A stretch of 7,711 bases of DNA, taken from contig CANDEX010000073.1 in the NCBI GenBank assembly GCA_947383875.1, positions 1-7,711 of the forward strand, written 5' to 3'. The translations under genes and the position numbers were made by a program. This document shows positions 1-5,444 of the stretch, piece after piece. This DNA is from an uncultured Azospirillum sp. GTDB taxonomy: Bacteria; Pseudomonadota; Alphaproteobacteria; RF32; CAG-239. The stretch's first letter is position 1. Each line of letters starts with the position of its first letter. The notes below the pieces were generated by a model. It did not search any database, was not told the origin of the DNA, and saw only the letters and a program-made list of their open reading frames with translations.

Positions 1-588
1 CTCACTCGTTAAAAAATATACTGATGCTAACTTGCGGTATTGTTTTAAGGAAGCATATCCTTGATCAGGCAATTCCAAGGCGAGGGACTGAGGCCTGACT
101 TCAAAAAGGTTTTGACTAAGTTCTATAAACAGAGGCTCATGAGTTTCATAAGCAATGTTGTGTTTTTTGTCTCTGTACGCAGAAAAAGCCGTTCCCGTGA
201 GGGAGACGACTACGCAGGTACAGAAAATTATTGTCCTAATAATCCTCATAGCACACCTCGTAGATATAACTAAATCAAGCCTGATTACAATCTATCATGT
301 TTGGACAATATTGTCAAATATCTTTTGGAATACATATTTTTATTATCAGGAGCCGTTTATATAATACGTTTTTAATCACTCGGAACTCTCACATTCGCAA
401 GGAAAACTCTCAAAAGGACCAGAGATATATACCAAAGCCTGACTAAAGATGTGTCAGACGAAATGAACAGATGCTCGCAGAGCTCTGCCGTAACGAAAGT
501 TCTGACGGGATAACAAAGTTCAGTAAGAAAAGTTAAACCTTATAGATCTCCTTTTAATTCTAAGTAAAGAGAGATATATGGGTATGTT
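1..588. other. AT-rich region with no supportable gene
   Basis: This stretch is AT-rich and no reading frame in it looks like a real protein. The longest frames (61-273 and 155-364, plus) have implausible composition, no good ribosome binding site and overlap each other. The first bases are open in two plus frames, to a stop at 62-64 and to a stop near 96, so the tail of a gene lying to the left is possible but cannot be chosen. A 45-codon plus frame without a start (376-513) could be a decayed remnant. A perfect 12-base palindrome lies at 477-488. I see no tRNA, no convincing terminator for the minus-strand gene ending at 589, and no insertion-sequence ends. Confidence 0.5.
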
Positions 589-1839
589 TTATTTTAAACG
601 AGTGAAGCGACAACGCTGAGATAATATTTCATTTTCACGAATATTCTCGGTTCCTTTGGCAATCATCTCAATCACTCGCGTATCGTTATCATATTCAGTA
701 TGCGCCGTGACAGGATTAACAACTCCGGCTCCAAAGACAGAAATCTCTTCGGCGATATTGATATTCACATTGGTGACGGCAGGACACATCCGGGAATCAA
801 GATAATTGTCAACGTAATCCTGCGTAATACCATAGCTTAACAAATCATTCGGATCAGAAAAAGCGACAACGTTAATCTGCTTAAAGACACGATTATTATA
901 ATGCGCCCCTTTTGGATGACAATATGCCGGAATTTCTCCGGTTACCTGCGGCTTTCCGCCGGCGATTTGCAATAAGGGAAGCTGATTGGCCAACATGAAA
1001 ACCGTCATTTCTTTGTTTTTTAGATCCTCAATAATCAAACGCGCATCACGGTTTTTAGCGATATCTTGCTGCACAGCAGCCGATGCAACCGTGTTAACAA
1101 TGTCGGTCAGGCTGTCCATTAAAATTTTACTGCCCAGACTATGCGTTATAAATATGATGTTATCATGACTTAAATTTTTAATCTGGCTGTAAGAAGACAC
1201 TTCGCAAACTTGTTTTTGTTCCAGTTGTAATTGATCCCATGAACGACTGAGCATCCAGCAAGTTGCCTGCTTGGCGGCATTCAAAATATAACCTCGTTTA
1301 TCCGTCAAATAGATTTCCGGATCGGGAATAACATCATCCAGGAAGCGTTTCATGGTATGATTAAACGGAGTGCGTTTGTGCTCATATAATCCGGAGGTAT
1401 CATAATCCAGAATACGTTTTTGTGCCGATGTATTTTTAGACCAGGTTAATTCATAAAAAACCATATCCTTTGAAGCTTCTTCGTTTTGCATTCTGGTCAC
1501 CCGCAGATTACCGATAACGGTTTTCTTATCTTCAGGATCAATCAGCGTGATATTTTTGTCGCGACGGGAGAAAACATTCAGCCCCAGTTTAAGAGCCAGA
1601 TTTTCACGAATTCTGGTTGCATATCCCGGCTGATGTGTTCCTACCCCGTGAACCATCATCACTTTAACAACCCGCTTATCGGCAAACAAATCATCTATCC
1701 CGGGCAGCGGACTTCCCTGAATTTCACACTGGCGGGTGTCTTCCTTTTTATCGTTTATAATCGCTTCTGCCACCCCTCGCCCGAACGAAGCGCAACCGGA
1801 AACGGACAAAAGTAAAAGAAAAACAAGAAGTCTCTGCAT
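589..1839 (-). CDS. lipoprotein with alpha/beta-hydrolase (lipase/esterase-like) core
   Basis: The 416-residue product starts with a lipoprotein signal peptide. A short basic start and a Leu-rich stretch lead to a lipobox VSGC with the lipidated Cys at residue 16. Ala at +2 predicts outer-membrane sorting under the Lol rule. The mature part looks like an alpha/beta hydrolase. VMMVHGVGTH (about 60-69) fits the strand and oxyanion-hole HG motif. IFITHSLGS (about 229-237) fits the nucleophile elbow with Ser234, Thr replacing the usual first Gly of GxSxG. FSDPNDLLSY (327-336) offers Asp329 or Asp332 as the acid, and NPVTAH (375-380) offers His380. The substrate is unknown; a lipid or ester in the envelope is an inference. 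The start is ATG 1839 with a GGTGA-type site about five bases upstream. It stands alone, divergent from dtd. I am sure of the lipoprotein, fairly sure of the fold, and cannot name a gene. Confidence 0.85.
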   Translation of the reverse strand: MQRLLVFLLLLSVSGCASFGRGVAEAIINDKKEDTRQCEIQGSPLPGIDDLFADKRVVKVMMVHGVGTHQPGYATRIRENLALKLGLNVFSRRDKNITLIDPEDKKTVIGNLRVTRMQNEEASKDMVFYELTWSKNTSAQKRILDYDTSGLYEHKRTPFNHTMKRFLDDVIPDPEIYLTDKRGYILNAAKQATCWMLSRSWDQLQLEQKQVCEVSSYSQIKNLSHDNIIFITHSLGSKILMDSLTDIVNTVASAAVQQDIAKNRDARLIIEDLKNKEMTVFMLANQLPLLQIAGGKPQVTGEIPAYCHPKGAHYNNRVFKQINVVAFSDPNDLLSYGITQDYVDNYLDSRMCPAVTNVNINIAEEISVFGAGVVNPVTAHTEYDNDTRVIEMIAKGTENIRENEILSQRCRFTRLK

Positions 1840-1866
1840 TATATCACCATAATTTCAAAATTAAAT

Positions 1867-1896
1867 TTGAAGCGATTTTAATCTATCTTAAATAAT
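1867..1896 (+). promoter_or_regulatory. possible promoter for dtd
   Basis: TTGAAG (1867-1872) and AATAAT (1891-1896) are 18 bases apart on the plus strand, matching consensus at four and five positions. It would give a leader of roughly 35 bases before dtd. It almost completely overlaps the better minus-strand promoter. The region is AT-rich, so chance matches are likely. Confidence 0.3.
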
Positions 1897-1903
1897 ATTT
1901 CAA
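1875..1903 (-). promoter_or_regulatory. sigma70-type promoter for the lipoprotein hydrolase gene
   Basis: Read on the minus strand, TTGAAA (1898-1903) is followed after exactly 17 bases by TAAAAT (1875-1880). Each box differs from consensus at one position. Transcription would start near 1868, giving a leader of about 30 bases before ATG 1839. This is a sequence match only. Confidence 0.5.
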
Positions 1904-1938
1904 TAGAATAGACATATTGGTATAAACAGGAATGTATA

Positions 1939-2382
1939 ATGAAAGTATTGGTACAAAGAGTCAAAAAAGCCTCGGTGGATGTCAACGGAGAAACTGTCGG
2001 TGCCATCAACAACGGTTTATTGTTGTTTATCGGCGTTCAAAAAGGCGACACCGCAGCTGAAGCCGAATATCTGGCTAAAAAAACTGCGAATCTGCGGATT
2101 TTTGAAGACGAATCGGGTAAAATGAATTTAGCCGCAGCAGATGTCGGCGGTGCTTTTTTGGTGATATCTCAATTTACATTGGCCGGAGACACCAGCCGCG
2201 GCAATCGTCCGGGGTTTGAAACCGCGGCGGCTCCGGCAGAGGCCGAACCGCTTTACCTGCATTTTGTCTCTTGCCTGAAACAGCTCGGCCACAAGGTTGA
2301 AACCGGAATTTTTCAGGCTGAAATGCTGGTTTCGCTGGTTAATGACGGACCGTGCACTTTTATTTTGGAAAAAAACAAATAA
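1939..2382 (+). CDS. dtd: D-aminoacyl-tRNA deacylase
   Basis: This cytoplasmic proofreading enzyme hydrolyses D-amino acids (and Gly mischarged on tRNA-Ala) from tRNA, recycling the tRNA. The 147-residue protein is full length for the family (E. coli Dtd is 145) and collinear with it. It starts [13 protein letters not shown], has [12 protein letters not shown] near 53-64, the active-site motif SQFTL at 77-81 and NDGPCT at 135-140. The last contains the Gly137-cisPro138 pair that reaches into the partner subunit of the homodimer and enforces chiral selection. The residue after that Pro is Cys139, where bacterial enzymes usually carry Val or Phe. The start is ATG 1939 with AGGAA at 1928-1932, six bases upstream. 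It is the first gene of a likely two-gene operon with the helical protein 11 bases downstream. Confidence 0.97.
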   Translation: MKVLVQRVKKASVDVNGETVGAINNGLLLFIGVQKGDTAAEAEYLAKKTANLRIFEDESGKMNLAAADVGGAFLVISQFTLAGDTSRGNRPGFETAAAPAEAEPLYLHFVSCLKQLGHKVETGIFQAEMLVSLVNDGPCTFILEKNK

Positions 2383-2383
2383 C

Positions 2384-2387
2384 GGAG
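2384..2387 (+). promoter_or_regulatory. ribosome binding site deciding the start at 2394
   Basis: GGAG lies just after the dtd stop codon. It is six bases from ATG 2394 but directly abuts ATG 2388, so 2394 is the better start. The frame also extends back to ATG 2352 inside dtd, but I see no reason to use that start. Confidence 0.6.
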
Positions 2388-2393
2388 ATGAAG

Positions 2394-3209
2394 ATGAGCG
2401 AAAAACAGCAGCAGATTGAAAATTCCGTACAAGCACAAGTCGGTGCCCTCCCCGCAACAGATTTTCCAACAATTTACCGTTTGCTGGCAAAACTTAACTA
2501 TTCTCAGCAAGAAGATATTCTTAATCTGGAACAACAGCTTTATTCACTCATTAAACAGTCTCCTGACGACATCAGCGGTCTGATTATTCTGATGCAGGAG
2601 CAAATTATGCGTGGCGAACAGCAAAAAGCGAAAGCTCTGGCTTACAAAATTTGGGATATGGGCGGCGAAATGTCTCCGTCTCTGGAAGCATTATTTATCA
2701 GCAATCTGATTAATGTCGGATTGACGGATATGGCGGGAATTCTGCTAAAACCCAAATTTGATTCCCTGAACACTTATGTTAAAATCTTTTACCCCCAACT
2801 GTCAAAATATGCCATAGTTACAGGGAATATCAATTATATGGAAAAACTGGCGGCTCTTGACAGTGATTTTGACAGAAAAAAAGCTCTCAAAGAGCTGGTT
2901 GACGTTTTCAAATGCCTGGGAGCTACCGAACATTTCCGCGCATTACAGCAATCGTTAATTAATATGATTAAAGATGTGACGCTCAGCATAGAATATAATC
3001 TCTATACCGACCGAGGATTTACTGATTTGGAAATGGTGATTTATGTCGGTTATGAAGCAGGAGATTTACAGGCTCTGGCTGATAAACTGGAAATGCAAAT
3101 TACCGCTTACTGCACAGCTAAAAGCCTCCCCAGATTTAACAACCTATGCTACAGGGTCAATGCCATCAGTGTCCATCCCTCTTTGGCTGAGCTGCAGGCG
3201 CAGGGGTAA
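2394..3209 (+). CDS. uncharacterised helical-repeat-like protein downstream of dtd
   Basis: The product is 271 residues from ATG 2394 and I do not recognise it. It has no signal peptide or membrane segment, so it should be cytoplasmic. The N-terminus is polar and Gln-rich. The rest looks almost entirely alpha-helical, with short amphipathic helices rich in Leu, Ala, Gln and Lys in the manner of TPR or other alpha-solenoid proteins. Examples are the stretches around LLAKLNYSQQEDILNLEQQL and EQQKAKALAYKIW. I cannot assign repeats with confidence. It follows dtd by 11 bases with its own GGAG site, so it is probably co-transcribed. A role linked to tRNA or translation is only suggested by position. 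Its last 44 bases overlap the end of the convergent minus-strand gene. No clear terminator follows it. Confidence 0.85.
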   Translation: MSEKQQQIENSVQAQVGALPATDFPTIYRLLAKLNYSQQEDILNLEQQLYSLIKQSPDDISGLIILMQEQIMRGEQQKAKALAYKIWDMGGEMSPSLEALFISNLINVGLTDMAGILLKPKFDSLNTYVKIFYPQLSKYAIVTGNINYMEKLAALDSDFDRKKALKELVDVFKCLGATEHFRALQQSLINMIKDVTLSIEYNLYTDRGFTDLEMVIYVGYEAGDLQALADKLEMQITAYCTAKSLPRFNNLCYRVNAISVHPSLAELQAQG

Positions 3210-4260
3210 TCACAGAGGGCAAACCGGCCGCATTATTTTTTTTACGCTGGACAATCTCAAGCTGGGTAATGATTTTATCCGCGGCTTTTTCCAACAGCTG
3301 CTTCATTAGTTTTGCTGCAACTTTCTGCTCATTTTCAGAACCTGAAAACAAGACAAAACGGTTTTGATGTTCTGTCTCTTTTTCGCCGGTTTCGGTATTT
3401 TGACTTTCCACTGCAACAACCATCTGCATACGGTTGGTATCGCGGTTAATCGGATCCACTTTTGCACGCAGGACTTTGGAATTTATCACGAAATCAGCCA
3501 AATCAGAGGTATCTGTTATATAAAAATAATCGCTTTTAACAAACATTTCGCGTAGAATTTGTGAATGTTTGGCCGAAGAGGTATTGTTAAAAAATTCAGT
3601 CGGAGCAATGTAAATCAATGCCTTGCGGGATGCCGTTTCCGTCAAAGTATCCTTTTCCGGTTCAAGTAAAGATTGGAGTTTAGTCTCCGGCACGGGCGGA
3701 ACCGTATTATCCGGTTCATACACCGCTGTTTTATGTTCAATATCTTCTTCAACGGCTTCGTCCGGCGACTGAACATCTTCCGGAGCGGCTTCCTCCGGAG
3801 CAGTGCTTTCGGTTTCGTTCTCTTCCGGCGTTTCCTGCTGCCGGTTCAGAGCATCATCAATCGCCGCAAAAATATTTTTTCCGGAAATATACCCTGTCAC
3901 CTCTACACAAATTTCATCCGGAGTTTGCTTGGTTGTGCGGACGGCCATATCTTCAATATTATTATCGACCAAATTATAAACCATGACATTAAAATCATGC
4001 TCATTCAATTCGACACGGGCATTTTTCAAATCCGGAAGTTGGCTGACGGCCAAATAGCTGGCCTTATCCGTGACCCGAACACGCACCGTTGAACGAGCCT
4101 CCCCGGGTTTAATCTTTTCACAATTAGCCCCATAAACTGATGTGACATCGTTATCAAGCGAGGCTTTATCCAGCACAAAATTATCAGCTCCCGCCGCCAA
4201 CGCAGCAGGAGCAGTCAAAAGCAAAAATATCAGAACAAAGCCGGCTTTCACCCTCACCAC
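3166..4260 (-). CDS. secreted two-domain protein, LpoB-like C-terminal domain (tentative)
   Basis: This 364-residue exported protein has a signal peptide: VRVKAG, a Leu/Ala-rich core (about 7-21) and an ALA-A cleavage site after residue 22. A mixed alpha/beta domain (about 27-137) follows, loosely recalling FlgT/LPP20-type N-terminal domains. Next is an acidic, Pro- and Glu-rich linker (about 138-205), then a second domain (about 212-337). That domain has the pattern ALIYIAP ... ILREMF ... ADFVINSKV ... VVAVESQNTETGE, which resembles the LpoB family of penicillin-binding-protein activators. No catalytic motif is visible. A periplasmic scaffold or regulatory role is inferred. Three in-frame GTG codons (4260, 4257, 4251) could start it. 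GTG 4257 makes a four-base GTGA overlap with the upstream stop, which suggests translational coupling. The Ala/Pro-rich tail after residue 342 depends on a run of eight A. Confidence 0.85.
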   Translation of the reverse strand: MVRVKAGFVLIFLLLTAPAALAAGADNFVLDKASLDNDVTSVYGANCEKIKPGEARSTVRVRVTDKASYLAVSQLPDLKNARVELNEHDFNVMVYNLVDNNIEDMAVRTTKQTPDEICVEVTGYISGKNIFAAIDDALNRQQETPEENETESTAPEEAAPEDVQSPDEAVEEDIEHKTAVYEPDNTVPPVPETKLQSLLEPEKDTLTETASRKALIYIAPTEFFNNTSSAKHSQILREMFVKSDYFYITDTSDLADFVINSKVLRAKVDPINRDTNRMQMVVAVESQNTETGEKETEHQNRFVLFSGSENEQKVAAKLMKQLLEKAADKIITQLEIVQRKKNNAAGLPSVITPAPAAQPKRDGH

Positions 4261-4775
4261 CAGCTTTTATCGTCGTTTTGAACCTGTTTCATCATCTGAG
4301 ACCATTCACCGATTTTGGTATTATCATTGCTGAACAGTGACAGGTGATAAGAAATCCCGGGGACGCTCTTATCTACAAAAGGAACGGGATAAACCGAAAT
4401 TTCTAAATAGTACTGAGCATCATTAAGCCTATTAACAACAGTGAAAGCTCCCGCCCCCTCAATTATTTCTTTCGTTTCCCGGCGAGCCAGATAAAAACCG
4501 TCCGGCAGCGTTTCATCTGTTTTTTTGACGCGCATGATATAAAGTGTCGGAGGCGTTTCTTTTTCATAAATATCAGCGGTTTCATCAAGCATTTTGTTGA
4601 CAGTACGCGCAGCAACCAAAGCATAAACCTCCGGGGTAATTTCATCATCAAGCATTTGCGGCGCGGCATACGGCGATTCAACAACGTGCTGTTCCTGTTC
4701 TTCCAGTGTTCGATGACTGAAAGCCGTGCACGCGGCTAACAGAATATAAACAGCAACAGCGAGTATTTTTTTCAT
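4254..4775 (-). CDS. small outer-membrane lipoprotein, LpoB-like (tentative)
   Basis: The 173-residue product begins MKKILAVAVY and has a lipobox LAAC with the lipidated Cys at residue 16. Thr at +2 predicts outer-membrane sorting. After a short polar linker (about 17-45) comes one alpha/beta domain. A helix (VYALVAARTVNKMLDETADI) is followed by a strand (PPTLYIMRV), a second helix (RRETKEIIEGAGAFTVVNR), then YYLEISVYPVPF and a closing strand pair. This order resembles LpoB, the lipoprotein that activates peptidoglycan synthase PBP1B in E. coli, but the match is by eye. The frame extends upstream to ATG 4799. ATG 4775 is preferred because it starts the signal peptide and has AGGA eight bases upstream. 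It is the first gene of a minus-strand pair and ends in Trp-Trp-TGA, overlapping the GTG start of the next gene. Confidence 0.85.
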   Translation of the reverse strand: MKKILAVAVYILLAACTAFSHRTLEEQEQHVVESPYAAPQMLDDEITPEVYALVAARTVNKMLDETADIYEKETPPTLYIMRVKKTDETLPDGFYLARRETKEIIEGAGAFTVVNRLNDAQYYLEISVYPVPFVDKSVPGISYHLSLFSNDNTKIGEWSQMMKQVQNDDKSWW

Positions 4776-4871
4776 GACAGAAATCCTTTTATACAGCATT
4801 TACAAAAGTAAATATAACGGATTTTAGAGAAATCTCATTATCTTTTTTCAGTTATTCACTACTTGATTAGG

Positions 4872-4899
4872 TTGCTTTTTCCGAGAATGTCTGTATGAT
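4872..4899 (+). promoter_or_regulatory. possible promoter for the DUF1294 gene
   Basis: TTGCTT (4872-4877) is followed after 16 bases by TATGAT (4894-4899). The -10 box is close to consensus and the -35 box is weak. The leader would be about 40 bases. The neighbouring ABC transporter gene has the same -10 box and spacing. Confidence 0.35.
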
Positions 4900-4943
4900 G
4901 GGGCAGTTATGGAAATAATTTAACCTATCGGAATCCCAAACTT

Positions 4944-5387
4944 ATGGTTATTACAGCGAGTGTTATTCTCATCGGGCTGCTGATTTTTATCCGCCCACTG
5001 CAAAAAAACAGTTTTTATCTGCTGCATTGCGGAATTGTTATTCTGGCAGCTTGGTATATTGAAACACATCTGTTCAGAGTGACACCTTTTGCCCCAAAAA
5101 CATTGGTTTTGTTTTTGGTTTATCAGTTCATTTCCATTAACATTGTAACTTATGCGGCCTACTGGGTTGACAAGAGAGCGGCTGTCCGCGGCGAATGGCG
5201 TATTCCCGAACGTCATCTTCACTCCTTGGAAATGCTTGGCGGATGGAGCGGTGCTTTGCTGGCGCAAAAAATTCTGCACCACAAGAATAAAAAGAAAAGT
5301 TATCGCGCCGAATTTGCTTTTGTACTGGTTATGCAGCTCGGTTTTATTGTCGTAGCATTGCATCTTCTGGGAATCTGGAGAATATAA
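4944..5387 (+). CDS. DUF1294 family membrane protein
   Basis: The 147-residue integral membrane protein has about four hydrophobic segments (roughly 1-18, 24-40, 52-74 and 122-144). The DUF1294 signature lies in the second half: Asn66, Asp75-Lys77 (VDK), the WRIPE block at 85-89, LGG at 98-100 and the HHK motif at 112-114, in the order and spacing of the family. The biochemical function of DUF1294 is not known. In many family members the domain follows a cold-shock domain, but here it is preceded only by two membrane segments. The start is ATG 4944; the nearest purine-rich site (GGAA near 4930) is rather distant, so translation may be modest. The gene lies 57 bases before the ABC transporter and may be partly co-transcribed with it. 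Confidence 0.9.
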   Translation: MVITASVILIGLLIFIRPLQKNSFYLLHCGIVILAAWYIETHLFRVTPFAPKTLVLFLVYQFISINIVTYAAYWVDKRAAVRGEWRIPERHLHSLEMLGGWSGALLAQKILHHKNKKKSYRAEFAFVLVMQLGFIVVALHLLGIWRI

Positions 5388-5388
5388 C

Positions 5389-5416
5389 TTGCAAAGATAA
5401 TCTCGCAGGCTATGAT
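5389..5416 (+). promoter_or_regulatory. possible promoter for the ABC transporter gene
   Basis: TTGCAA (5389-5394), starting just after the DUF1294 stop codon, is spaced 16 bases from TATGAT (5411-5416). The strong ribosome site AAGGAAA (5434-5440) follows, four bases before ATG 5445. The transporter may therefore have its own promoter besides any read-through. Confidence 0.42.
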
Positions 5417-5444
5417 AAGGGGTCACAAATTTTAAGGAAAGACT

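Noticed and set aside
61..364. Two overlapping plus-strand frames (61-273 and 155-364)
   Set aside because: They overlap in different phases, lack good ribosome sites and have no recognisable domain or coherent composition.
544..577. Loose inverted repeat after the hydrolase gene as a terminator
   Set aside because: The arms match only partly, the loop is long, and no proper T run follows on the minus strand.
986..1815. Plus-strand frames inside the lipoprotein hydrolase gene
   Set aside because: They are antisense shadows of a gene with a signal peptide and catalytic motifs.
2128..2534. Minus-strand frames across dtd and the start of the next gene
   Set aside because: They are antisense to dtd, which is clearly recognisable, and have no promoter or motif of their own.
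3218..3243. Possible terminator after the helical protein gene, ending in a T8 run
   Set aside because: The only hairpin before the T run has about three base pairs, and the run is coding sequence (Lys-Lys-Asn) on the other strand.
3673..4092. 139-codon plus-strand frame opposite the secreted protein
   Set aside because: It is the complement of the acidic-linker gene; its Arg/Phe-rich composition is what antisense of Glu-rich codons produces.
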